From positions 2,976,001 to 3,040,000 of the forward strand of contig NZ_CP041660.1 in assembly GCF_007289895.1 (NCBI RefSeq): a stretch of 64,000 bases of DNA, read 5' to 3'. The position numbers and the translations under genes are program-made. Below the pieces are notes generated by a model. It was not told where the DNA came from. It did not search any database and was given only the letters and a program-made list of their open reading frames with translations. This DNA comes from Catenovulum sediminis. GTDB taxonomy: Bacteria > Pseudomonadota > Gammaproteobacteria > Enterobacterales > Alteromonadaceae. Positions 52,696 to 61,683 of this stretch are shown piece after piece; the stretch's first letter is position 1; the number at the start of each line of letters is the position of its first letter.

Positions 52696-55600
52696 ATGAA
52701 AAATCCACGTCAGCTTTCACGAGTACTTTTGCTTTGTTTGGCTACTGGCTCTTTGACTGCCTGTTTCGGAGGGTCGGATCGTCCGACCCCGACACCGACA
52801 CCGACACCGACCCCGACCCCGACACCGACACCGACACCGACTCCAACGCCGACTCCAACGCCGACTCCAGTGGCATCTGCAGAGGTCAGTGGGGTTGCCG
52901 CCAAGGGGATCATCAAATCTGGTTTAGTGACTTTATACCGAGTCGAATCTACAGGGCAGTTGGGTGCTAAACTAACAACTAATCCGCTTGAAATTTTAAC
53001 GGATGAAAAAGGTCAATACTCGGCAGAAATTATGGAAGATTACCAGGGTGCAATTAAAATTGAAATTACACCTTCCACCGCCACCCAAATGATTTGTGAC
53101 GTGATTGATGGTTGTGGTGCTGGGATTGAATTTGGTGATGAACTGTCACTGAGCGGTAATTTTAAATTGTCCGCTGTAACGAAAGCAATTCGTCAGTCTA
53201 ATCAGGACAAAGCGGTGGTTAAAACCAATGTCACGCCGCTAACCAATATCGCAGCAGCTTTAATGGAAAAAACACTGGCAGATAATACCAGTGGAGATGT
53301 TGATGCAAGTAATGCAGTCGACGCTGCCAACCGAAAAGTAGCTGAGATTTTTAAACTTGGCAGCGGCGTGGATGTTTCTGAAATCCCAGTGGTTGATATC
53401 ACCAACCAAAGTGATATTGAAAATGTAGGTGCAGAAGCGTTTCAGGCTGCTGCTGTTTCTGCTGCGATTGCATCCAAAGCGATTAAATCGAACGATTTAA
53501 GCGGCTTTTTAAATTCGTCTGCGAGCGACATAGCAGACAATAAAGGTACAATTAAAGCAACCGCGTCACAAGATACGAGTTTGGTAATAACTCTTGAAGA
53601 TACCGTAAATGAAGTTCAAAACCTGAATTCTAATTTACAGACAAAAATTAAAGAAAAGATTGAAAGAGTCATTAATAATGACACAACTTTAACAGATGAG
53701 CAGAAAACGGCGCAGATTGCTGAACAAACTCAAAGTGTAGATTCAACCTTCCAAAATAATACTGAGTTGGGGGAAGCTGTTACCGGGTTTGTAACAGAAA
53801 CAACGGTTGATATTGATGCTGCCATTGAATCTGGCGAAGATCGTTCGGGTGAAGAACTGACGCCTGATGATATAGATGACGAGCCAACAGGTCCGTTTTT
53901 AGTTGGTAAATTATTTGTTGATTCAAAAACTGTTAATGAAGACGGCACTGTTACTTTTGATCCACGAGCAAATGACACACTTCGAGTAGAAGGTGATGAT
54001 AGCCAAACCATAACACTTTCAGCTGTTTCTGCAGCGGCAAATGGGACTGCGGTTATCGAAAATGGTGAAATTAAATATACTCCAAATGCTGACTTTAACG
54101 GAACAGAGCAACTGACCTATACAGTCACTGCCTTGGAACAAACTAAAACAGGCAACATTGTTATTACTGTAACGCCTCAGCGAGATACTTTAGATGCTCA
54201 AATAACGATTGATGAAGATGACAGTGATACCAGTGCAATCGGCTCTCACAATGCAGATAGCATTGATTCTATCGTCATCTCCACCGCACCCGCCAATGGT
54301 ACAGCAACGGTAACCAGTGATAATAAAATAACTTATCAGCCAAACGCGGACTTTAACGGTGCAGATTCATTAACCTATTCAGTTACATTAAAAGGTACTG
54401 GCGAGGTTGAAACTGGTACGTTTGATTATACTGTGACAGCTGTTCAGGATGCGGTAAATGACTCAATTGATACTTTGCAGTATGTTGACCAAACGCTTAA
54501 TCTGTTGAGCAATGATAAGTTCAAAGATACTGATATCAGTGTAACTTTGCTAGATGGTGATAATCCGGTAACTAGTTTGGATACTGAAAAAGCGCAGGTG
54601 ACTTTATCGGTTGAAGGTGTTGTAGAGTACAGCATAATTGGTGATAGTGTCGGCAGCGATTCTTTTTCTTACCAAGTGACAACAAGCAATGGTTACACTG
54701 AAAATGCAGTCGTATCCGTTAATATTGCGGCTAATGACCCAACTAATCAAGCTCGGTTAATGGTTGAGGATATCCGTACTTGGGGGGCGTATTTATTCCC
54801 AGATAAATTTACTGGACCTCGGCAGTTGGTTGAAGATACAGAAGATTTATTCGAAACTATCGAAGCAGCCGCTCCAGTATTCAGAGATGAGGTCACTGAC
54901 CTTGACATGATTGGTGATGTACTGAGTTTATTAGATGAAATATTAGTAGATATTGACGAAGGTGAAACTGACTTACGCATTTTTGAAACAGCAGATATTG
55001 CGCTGTATGACGATACCTTTACTGGTCGCATCGAGCTTAACGAGTTAGATGATAGGGAAGCCAGCTTTATCTTAGACTTAGAGCAAGATGGCATCACTTT
55101 GATGCTCAATGCGGTTGTTACCTTACCACCAACAGAAGACCAGGATTCAACCACACCTTTGGTTGAAAAAACATTGTTGGCAACTATTGATGGCGAGTTA
55201 GATGCTGGGGCAACAGTCATTACTATTCACGATGGTTCTGTTAACGTGACTATTGCCGGTGCTGGGCACCGATTTGAGCCTCAACATGAGGTGTTAGATA
55301 TTGATTTCGCGTTAGATGTTGAATTAACTCAAGACGCGATAGCCGGAGAGTTAGATGACTCTGTATCCTTTAATGGTAAATTGGGGTTAGTGATTGTTAA
55401 AGGTCAGCCACTTGAAATCATTGATGAGGATGGTGACTCGACGATGATGGATATGTACCTACCAAGTAATGTGACTGCAAATGGTGATTTTCAGGTTAAT
55501 ACAGACCTGAGTTTTAAAGCGTCATTTGGCTTGTCTATTGCTAACGCGGCAAACTATAAAGCCCCAGGCCCAGTTATTATCCATGATATCGACGATATCG

Positions 55601-56028
55601 ATGACTTAGATATTGAGACCGATTTTGAAGATGAAAATAATTGGTTGAATGTTACTGCTAGTTTATCTTTCTTGGCGAATCCGACAATGGAAAGTCAAGG
55701 ACGCATCACAGTGATAACGAATCGAACAGAGCAAAAGCGAGCGGATGTTACAGTTGAACTGGAAGATTCCAATAGTAATTTGGTGCTAGATTTTGATTCA
55801 GAAGAAGACACAGTGGTTCATATTCACAATGGTAATGGGTTGGTGATTACCTATGACGAAGAAGGTATTTATCAAGATCCTGATTCTGGTGAAAAAGACC
55901 CTGTTATTGTCGCTGTTATTCGAGATACAGAAGACGATGATAAATTATTAGCCACATTTGAAAGAACAGACGATGGTCTTGTATTGGTTTACTACACAGA
56001 GACAGATTATTTTGAAACTCTTTACTAA
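52696..56028 (+). CDS. Large outer-membrane or surface lipoprotein with Pro-Thr linker and Ig-like repeats
   Basis: A 1110-residue lipoprotein: signal peptide ending SLTAC (Cys 23), then 14 Pro-Thr pairs (residues about 30-58), a spacer. Residues about 65-380 form an alpha/beta region with no recognised family. Residues about 405-680 hold three tandem cadherin/Big-type repeats (YTPNADFNGTEQLTYTVTA, YQPNADFNGADSLTYSVTL). The C-terminal part (about 690-1110) is acidic and beta-rich with no recognised family. It is probably surface-exposed and may bind calcium through Asp-rich loops. The ATG at 52696 has AGGA upstream. The OM barrel candidate follows after a terminator. Bases 52458-52695 hold no other gene. 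Confidence 0.7.
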   Translation: MKNPRQLSRVLLLCLATGSLTACFGGSDRPTPTPTPTPTPTPTPTPTPTPTPTPTPTPVASAEVSGVAAKGIIKSGLVTLYRVESTGQLGAKLTTNPLEILTDEKGQYSAEIMEDYQGAIKIEITPSTATQMICDVIDGCGAGIEFGDELSLSGNFKLSAVTKAIRQSNQDKAVVKTNVTPLTNIAAALMEKTLADNTSGDVDASNAVDAANRKVAEIFKLGSGVDVSEIPVVDITNQSDIENVGAEAFQAAAVSAAIASKAIKSNDLSGFLNSSASDIADNKGTIKATASQDTSLVITLEDTVNEVQNLNSNLQTKIKEKIERVINNDTTLTDEQKTAQIAEQTQSVDSTFQNNTELGEAVTGFVTETTVDIDAAIESGEDRSGEELTPDDIDDEPTGPFLVGKLFVDSKTVNEDGTVTFDPRANDTLRVEGDDSQTITLSAVSAAANGTAVIENGEIKYTPNADFNGTEQLTYTVTALEQTKTGNIVITVTPQRDTLDAQITIDEDDSDTSAIGSHNADSIDSIVISTAPANGTATVTSDNKITYQPNADFNGADSLTYSVTLKGTGEVETGTFDYTVTAVQDAVNDSIDTLQYVDQTLNLLSNDKFKDTDISVTLLDGDNPVTSLDTEKAQVTLSVEGVVEYSIIGDSVGSDSFSYQVTTSNGYTENAVVSVNIAANDPTNQARLMVEDIRTWGAYLFPDKFTGPRQLVEDTEDLFETIEAAAPVFRDEVTDLDMIGDVLSLLDEILVDIDEGETDLRIFETADIALYDDTFTGRIELNELDDREASFILDLEQDGITLMLNAVVTLPPTEDQDSTTPLVEKTLLATIDGELDAGATVITIHDGSVNVTIAGAGHRFEPQHEVLDIDFALDVELTQDAIAGELDDSVSFNGKLGLVIVKGQPLEIIDEDGDSTMMDMYLPSNVTANGDFQVNTDLSFKASFGLSIANAANYKAPGPVIIHDIDDIDDLDIETDFEDENNWLNVTASLSFLANPTMESQGRITVITNRTEQKRADVTVELEDSNSNLVLDFDSEEDTVVHIHNGNGLVITYDEEGIYQDPDSGEKDPVIVAVIRDTEDDDKLLATFERTDDGLVLVYYTETDYFETLY
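52783..52866 (+). repeat. Hexanucleotide repeat coding for (Pro-Thr)14
   Basis: Fourteen units of the type CCGACN or CCAACG code for alternating Pro and Thr after the lipobox of the large lipoprotein. It is a length-variable type of tract and forms a stiff linker. Slippage in 6-base steps would not break the frame. Confidence 0.9.
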
Positions 56029-56061
56029 CCATATATCGAAATCCTAAATTAGGATGTTATA

Positions 56062-56089
56062 AAGGGGGCTTTGTGTAGCCCCTTTTTTT
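56062..56089 (+). terminator. Intrinsic terminator between lipoprotein and barrel genes
   Basis: AAGGGGGCT pairs with AGCCCCTT over TTGTGT, followed by seven T that end directly at the ATG at 56090. Confidence 0.85.
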
Positions 56090-57271
56090 ATGATTGAGAA
56101 TCCATTAATAATGATAAAAAGTAAAATGCTTAGGCTGGCGTTATTTACCCTTAGCCCAGCTGTTTTCGCACAAACAAATAGCCAAGACGAAAGTGAATAT
56201 AAGTTAAGTTTAACTGGGACATCATTTAGCTATAGTGAGGTCATGCCAGTCATTCAAACTTTCGGTGGTGTTATTCCGGTCGCCAAAATTGGTCGGCAAA
56301 CCACTTTTTCTACAGCACCAGAAGAAGGCCGTCATGCTTTAACGCATAATCGAGCGAATTTGACATTTGAAAGAGATAACTTCTTTTTTGAAGTGGCGAC
56401 TCGCTATGATTATCGAATTGACTTTACCCCTGATGCTGCACAATTGTTCTTTTTAGACCGAGCCGAACGTCCTGTTGATAAAGATGAATATGTTTTATAT
56501 TTTAAAGCGAAGCATATTCGCGCCAATGGAGTCGGTTTTGGATATCAGTTTGAAAGGGATAAATTGTCAGTACGCTTTGTTGGTCATTATTGGGATGTTC
56601 AATACATGGAAGATGGCGAGTTGGATGGGGTGTTCTTGGCCAACCAAGCAGATGATACATTTGAGGTCACGGGGACACTGGATTACACCTACTATCAAGA
56701 TGCGATACTCGATCGCAAAAATTGCCCTAAAACTGATCCACCTAAAGCTGGCTGCCATGGCGATTGGACTGAAGATGGATATGGCTATAGCGTAGATATG
56801 CTCGTAAACTATCATTTCGCTGAAGATTGGGCTTTACAATTACAGGTTTATGATCTCGTTAATCAGTTTAAGTTTGATAAGTTAGGCCGTACACAGGGGC
56901 AGCTAGATACTAGAACTGAAGTATTTAACGCAGACGGCACATTTAGTATCAATCCAAGCTTTCGTGGTCGTTACCCAGATGGTAAACATAAGTTATCTGT
57001 CTCTACACAGCTTAATGCGAGAGTCAGCGGAGTGTGGGGGATCCCGGTTTGGGCGGAGTTATATGCAGCAAATGATAGTTATTTTCCCAGTATCGGGGTG
57101 GGTTACCAGCTTGCTAATTGGCGACTGGAAACCGGTTATCAGTCTGGTACAGAAGCATTGTTATTCAGTATCAAACACCCGAATTTTAAATTTAGAATTG
57201 GCAGTGAAACCAGTGATTTAATTAATGCTCAAGCTTTAATTCTTGACTTATCATTGGCTTATCAATTTTAA
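56090..57271 (+). CDS. Putative outer-membrane beta-barrel protein
   Basis: A 393-residue protein with an N-terminal hydrophobic stretch (about 12-28, ending VFA-QTNSQ) typical of a signal peptide and a sequence of alternating hydrophobic residues, with Tyr, Phe and Trp at regular steps, ending in LDLSLAYQF, a C-terminal Phe motif seen in many outer-membrane barrels. No family was recognised. In-frame starts also exist at 56111 and 56126; the one at 56126 gives the shortest signal. The gene begins immediately behind the lipoprotein's terminator and is convergent with the OPT gene. Confidence 0.6.
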   Translation: MIENPLIMIKSKMLRLALFTLSPAVFAQTNSQDESEYKLSLTGTSFSYSEVMPVIQTFGGVIPVAKIGRQTTFSTAPEEGRHALTHNRANLTFERDNFFFEVATRYDYRIDFTPDAAQLFFLDRAERPVDKDEYVLYFKAKHIRANGVGFGYQFERDKLSVRFVGHYWDVQYMEDGELDGVFLANQADDTFEVTGTLDYTYYQDAILDRKNCPKTDPPKAGCHGDWTEDGYGYSVDMLVNYHFAEDWALQLQVYDLVNQFKFDKLGRTQGQLDTRTEVFNADGTFSINPSFRGRYPDGKHKLSVSTQLNARVSGVWGIPVWAELYAANDSYFPSIGVGYQLANWRLETGYQSGTEALLFSIKHPNFKFRIGSETSDLINAQALILDLSLAYQF

Positions 57272-57279
57272 GGTGCGCT

Positions 57280-59289
57280 TTATCTTCTGGTTCTTTTGTA
57301 GATATAAAAAAGAACCAGTGAAAAAGCACATAACCCCGTCCATTCTGCATATTTGATAGGGGAGGCTAACGGCATCACAAATGCAACAACCATTGCCAGT
57401 ACCACGCCCATTAAAGCTTCACCTGTTACCAAGCCCGATGCGAGTAAAGTGCCGGTTTGTTGGTAATTTTTGTCATTTTTGTGCTTGGTTTTTTGTTGGA
57501 TCCAATAGTTTAACAATCCACCAATGAGTAAGGTGCAGGAAAGCGAAAATGGTAAGTAGATCCCAATCGCAATTGCCAAGACGTTTAGCTTGAAATTAAT
57601 ATTTAACCTCTTAAATAGCACTTCTAATAATATGCAAACAGCAGCGATTGCTGCGCCAATCCATATAAAGCTCCAATTGATTGATTGCTGGAAGATTCCG
57701 TGCGCAAGTTCAGCCATTAAACCAGCTTGTGGCGCCGGTAAGTAGCCGTTTTGTGCATCGCCTGTTGGTCTGCCAATACCGTAACTTGCATCTAAGAGGT
57801 TAAGAATAAAAGGCAAGATACAAGCTGCAATAGCAACCCCTAATAATTGGTAAATTTGTTGTTTCCAAGGCGTTGAACCAACCATTTTACCGCATTTTAA
57901 ATCTTGCATATTGTCACCGGCAATAGCAGCTGCAGAGCAAGTAACCGCCGCTAGAAACATCACTATTATCGGGCCTACCTGTAAAAACGCTGTATTGTCA
58001 ACTGTGAGGTTAAATAGTATGACCGATGAAATTAATACCGTGAGTATAGTCACGCCGGAAATTGGGTTGTTTGAACTGCCAACGACACCCGCCATATAAC
58101 CGGCTACACTTGAAAATACAAATGCAAATATTAATAGCAATACACTAAATAGCAATGTCATCCCTATCGCCCAAAAACCACTACCAAAGAGTGGTGCCAT
58201 CATTAAAGCTGGTGCTATTAACAATAGTGGGATAAACCATAAGCATATTGCAAAGGGCAAGTCACCATCGGCTTTCAGTAAGTTTTTTTGGCTATTGTGG
58301 AGCGTTCGAAAAGACACTAAATTCGTTCTGATACTCACGTATACGGGTTTGGCAATCTGGACTATCGACCAGATACCACCAATTAATATTGCACCAACCC
58401 CAATACGGCGGTTTTCTTGCCAAATAGCGTTGGCAAGTTCTATTAACTCGAAGGGGCTGAGTTGATTTAAATTTAATGACGAAAGTTCTATTTTTTGAGC
58501 AATGCTCTCTGCGCGTAATAACCAATTGAGCGGGATACCTGCTAATGTACCAATGACACCACCGATAAAAACTAAAATAGCTATGTTTAAGCCCAAAATG
58601 TAACCGACTCCCAATAAAGCTGGGCTAAATTGAATGCTGACGTGTGACAATAAGGTGCCGCCAAAAAATGTTTTGGTAGCTGAAAATGAACTTGCCAACA
58701 TCCCAAAACCGCCAGACATGAGTTTAAACAGTGCACTGACGCCGGTTGCTTGTAATAAGTGACGGACCCCCAGACTTGTATATCTATCATGGTTTAAATC
58801 AGATTTTGTATGACCTGCTTGCAGGATTTGCGCTGTTGCAACACCTTCGGGATACGGAAGCTTGTGTTCAATTACCAACGCACTGCGCAATGGGATCGTA
58901 AAGATCACACCTAAAATGCCACCACTCAGGGCAAGCAACATGATAAAACCAAAGTGATACGATTGCCATGCTTGCATGATGAGCAAGGCGGGTACGGTAA
59001 ATATCACCCCAGCTGCCAACGCTTCACCAGCAGAAGCGCTGGTTTGCACCATATTATTTTGTCGGATGTTGCTATTTTTGAACCAGCTTAAAATTGCCAT
59101 ACTGAGTGCTGCAGCCGGAATTGAAGCGGATACGGTTAAACCAACCAGTAGACCAACATAAGCGTTAGCTGCTGTTAGAATGATGGTCATTATTATCGCA
59201 AGCACAATTGTCCGAATGGTTAACTCGGAACTGTTATCGGCTTGCTGTAACGCTTTCACAAATCGGTTATTGAGAAGAGACTGTTTCAT
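57280..59289 (-). CDS. OPT-family oligopeptide/metal-chelate transporter
   Basis: A 669-residue membrane protein with about 15 hydrophobic segments and OPT motifs such as NAYVGLLVGLTVSASIPAAALSMAIL, PYPEGVATAQILQAG and GDNMQDLKCGKMVGSTPWKQQIYQLLG. OPT proteins import oligopeptides or metal-chelates in symport with protons. The start overlaps the end of the FHA gene by 23 bases, so it belongs to a three-gene minus-strand operon with the FHA protein and the serine protease. Confidence 0.85.
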   Translation of the reverse strand: MKQSLLNNRFVKALQQADNSSELTIRTIVLAIIMTIILTAANAYVGLLVGLTVSASIPAAALSMAILSWFKNSNIRQNNMVQTSASAGEALAAGVIFTVPALLIMQAWQSYHFGFIMLLALSGGILGVIFTIPLRSALVIEHKLPYPEGVATAQILQAGHTKSDLNHDRYTSLGVRHLLQATGVSALFKLMSGGFGMLASSFSATKTFFGGTLLSHVSIQFSPALLGVGYILGLNIAILVFIGGVIGTLAGIPLNWLLRAESIAQKIELSSLNLNQLSPFELIELANAIWQENRRIGVGAILIGGIWSIVQIAKPVYVSIRTNLVSFRTLHNSQKNLLKADGDLPFAICLWFIPLLLIAPALMMAPLFGSGFWAIGMTLLFSVLLLIFAFVFSSVAGYMAGVVGSSNNPISGVTILTVLISSVILFNLTVDNTAFLQVGPIIVMFLAAVTCSAAAIAGDNMQDLKCGKMVGSTPWKQQIYQLLGVAIAACILPFILNLLDASYGIGRPTGDAQNGYLPAPQAGLMAELAHGIFQQSINWSFIWIGAAIAAVCILLEVLFKRLNINFKLNVLAIAIGIYLPFSLSCTLLIGGLLNYWIQQKTKHKNDKNYQQTGTLLASGLVTGEALMGVVLAMVVAFVMPLASPIKYAEWTGLCAFSLVLFYIYKRTRR

Positions 59290-60295
59290 CCTGTAATGCT
59301 TCCTCTAGTGCGTCGCCATGCTCGGTTGACTTGTCTGTTTCTTTCACACTTTCTTGTTGTGCATCTTGAAACACTTGTTGTGCACTTTTGATATAATCGT
59401 CTTTTTCTATCCCTTGATGCCATAAAAGTACAGGTGGCAGAATTAAACCAGAGTATTTTGGCAGCGCACTAAATTCTGCTTTTTTGACATAAACGCCAAT
59501 TGTGAGCAGGGCAAAAATAGCGCTTGTAAAAATAAAACTAAGTTTTACCTGACGTTTATTTTTACGCTGATTAAATAAATACAAACTAAATTTAAGACAA
59601 ATAAATGTCACTAGGTAAGAAAGGGTTGCTTGGAAGATCAAAGCTGTTTGAGTTCCAAAGTTATAACTGACAATAGTGCCAACAAAAAGGATAAGCTTAA
59701 ATACGAGTAAACTTATCAGCAAACAGGATAGGTGTGCCCAAAATCTAACTTCGTGTTTAAAAAAGCGTGATAGTAAACTCCAGAATAGAGGCCACATGAG
59801 GAGTACAATAATAAAACTAATGATAGGTGTGTATAAAGATTTTGCACTAAACTCGGTGAGCGACTTTAAAAATTCTCCTAATATAAATAAACCAAGTATT
59901 AAGACACTTAACAATAAGACAACGGATTTTTTAGAGATAAATTCAGCTGTTTTTTCTGATTGCGTTAACGCGACGGTATCTGCTACAGGGTGATCTACTC
60001 TAAGTATTCTAAATTTAAGTTTTGCAAGATAAATAGAATCGCCACTATTTAAATTTGTAACAGCTGCTAGTGGTTTTTTATTTTGGTTGAAAATGCCATT
60101 GATTGAGTTGCAATCGACAAGACAGATTTGCCCGTTATCTTCAATCTCTAATTGCGCATGGTGAGGGCAAATATGCGGATCATCTATAATAATATCATTT
60201 GAATAAGCGCGTCCTAATGTTATTTTTTGTTTACTAATTTTGTGCTGCGCTATCACCTTTCCACTGCTATTTAATTGTTGGATGATTAGTTCCAT
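59267..60295 (-). CDS. FHA-domain membrane protein
   Basis: A 342-residue protein. Residues 1-95 form an FHA domain: GR at 28-29, a His in CPHHAQL at about 46, and NG at 66-67 keep the core, but the usual Ser of the SRxH motif is replaced by Cys. Residues about 130-280 contain about five hydrophobic segments. The C-terminal tail is Gln/Glu-rich. FHA domains read phosphothreonine on partners. The gene overlaps the protease (10 bases) and the OPT gene (23 bases), so it is translated together with both. Confidence 0.75.
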   Translation of the reverse strand: MELIIQQLNSSGKVIAQHKISKQKITLGRAYSNDIIIDDPHICPHHAQLEIEDNGQICLVDCNSINGIFNQNKKPLAAVTNLNSGDSIYLAKLKFRILRVDHPVADTVALTQSEKTAEFISKKSVVLLLSVLILGLFILGEFLKSLTEFSAKSLYTPIISFIIVLLMWPLFWSLLSRFFKHEVRFWAHLSCLLISLLVFKLILFVGTIVSYNFGTQTALIFQATLSYLVTFICLKFSLYLFNQRKNKRQVKLSFIFTSAIFALLTIGVYVKKAEFSALPKYSGLILPPVLLWHQGIEKDDYIKSAQQVFQDAQQESVKETDKSTEHGDALEEALQDETVSSQ

Positions 60296-61557
60296 GTCAC
60301 AGACTCCATAAACTTGTTAAGAAATGCAGTCGCGTTTTGTTGGCTGACGCCTGCTAATGTAAAGTGACTCATCAGCGCCGCGCCTGAGGTGTTGTTAGCA
60401 GAGACAGATATATACAAAGCATCATATAAACTCGGATACTTTTTGTAGTTTCTGACACAAAAGGTAGATTTGTGAATATGTGCACTTAGGTCTTTACTAA
60501 AGTCTTGATAACAATGAAAGTTGGTAACATTTTTTTTGTTTGCGCTATTTCCCGGACCTGCGCGTGAAAAAGACTGTGTCAGTAAGTGGCTAAATTGAAA
60601 ATCATTGAGTTGCTCTTTTTCAATCCAACTAAATTGAACTTCGATATTGCCAGTTCTCATGCCATTGCTGATAAACAATTGCTCTTTACTAATACAGTTA
60701 ATTTCACTTACTGCGAACATCGCTTTATCCTGTTCAGCATTTGACTGACCCCAGCATGGTAGATAAGGGGCTATTTCTGCAAGCACCAAGGATTGGCCGA
60801 GTATGGTAGTTTGCCAATCACGTTGCAATAAATCTGCAAATAAACGGTCTTGGCTGGCAGTTAATTGACGTTCGATTTCATCTTGATAATTATATTTGTC
60901 AAATGGCAGAATCGGCTTTTTTAATAGCGCATCTAAATGCCACAAAGGCACTAGAAAACCGATTTGATTGCCTGCTGTCGCGACATTTACACCCACAATA
61001 TTGCCTTGCTTGTCTAAAACAGGACCACCTGACATTCCAGGGTTTATCGAACCCGTAAAATGAATGCGTTGATAAAAACTGTGTGCGGTAACACCATTAT
61101 AGGTGCCAGGGACGACTATCATTCCGTAATCATGGGGATTGCCGATTGAATATATTTCAGCACCTTGTTGCGGTGTTTGTGCGGCTAATTTTAACTTCGG
61201 TGCTGTGGTTTTGGGCAGTGACAACACTGCCAAATCATTTACTACATCAAAATTAAGTAGGCTGGCTTTAATAATTTCATCAGAACTACTGAGAAGCTCA
61301 ATGCTGTATTGCGCTGGGCTGTTGATATAAGAGGAAACCACATGATAATTAGTGATAACTTTATTTTCTTCTATTAAAAAGCCTGAACCAATTGCTGACT
61401 TTTTATTGCTTTGCCTTTCTATGAGTTGGACTTGAAAAACCGAAGATTCATATTTTTTAATGAGCTGGTCAGCCAATTCACTGGCATGGACGGGTAAATG
61501 GAAAATTACAATTACTAAGAATGTTAAAAAACGACTTCTAGTGCTGGATAAATACAT
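60286..61557 (-). CDS. Secreted trypsin-like (S1C/HtrA-type) serine protease
   Basis: A 423-residue protein with a signal peptide (about 1-25, ending VHA-SEL). The trypsin-fold domain (about 35-215) has the triad His 72 (TNYHVV), Asp 108 (VNDLAVL) and Ser 176 (GMSGGPV). It has no recognised PDZ domain; the C-terminal part (about 230-423) is not recognised. It acts in the periplasm. It is the first gene of the overlapping operon. Confidence 0.8.
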   Translation of the reverse strand: MYLSSTRSRFLTFLVIVIFHLPVHASELADQLIKKYESSVFQVQLIERQSNKKSAIGSGFLIEENKVITNYHVVSSYINSPAQYSIELLSSSDEIIKASLLNFDVVNDLAVLSLPKTTAPKLKLAAQTPQQGAEIYSIGNPHDYGMIVVPGTYNGVTAHSFYQRIHFTGSINPGMSGGPVLDKQGNIVGVNVATAGNQIGFLVPLWHLDALLKKPILPFDKYNYQDEIERQLTASQDRLFADLLQRDWQTTILGQSLVLAEIAPYLPCWGQSNAEQDKAMFAVSEINCISKEQLFISNGMRTGNIEVQFSWIEKEQLNDFQFSHLLTQSFSRAGPGNSANKKNVTNFHCYQDFSKDLSAHIHKSTFCVRNYKKYPSLYDALYISVSANNTSGAALMSHFTLAGVSQQNATAFLNKFMESVTWN

Positions 61558-61645
61558 AAGGTGATAACAGTTTTTGAGAAACTCAGATTGAATTACTGTA
61601 CAACAGATTTTACGAAATTAATACATTATCGGTGGGGGCGCAGAA

Positions 61646-61665
61646 GCCGGCATTAAAATACCGGC
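61646..61665. other. Hairpin downstream of suhB
   Basis: GCCGGCAT and ATACCGGC arms (with a wobble pair) around TAAA, 19 bases beyond the suhB stop, without a T tract. Confidence 0.5.
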
Positions 61666-61683
61666 AATGAATCGAGGTGTTTA

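Noticed and set aside
54747-55220. Long open frame on the minus strand within the lipoprotein gene
   Set aside because: It is Ser/Val-rich by the mirror of Asp/Glu codons, has no start signal, and lies opposite a clear gene.
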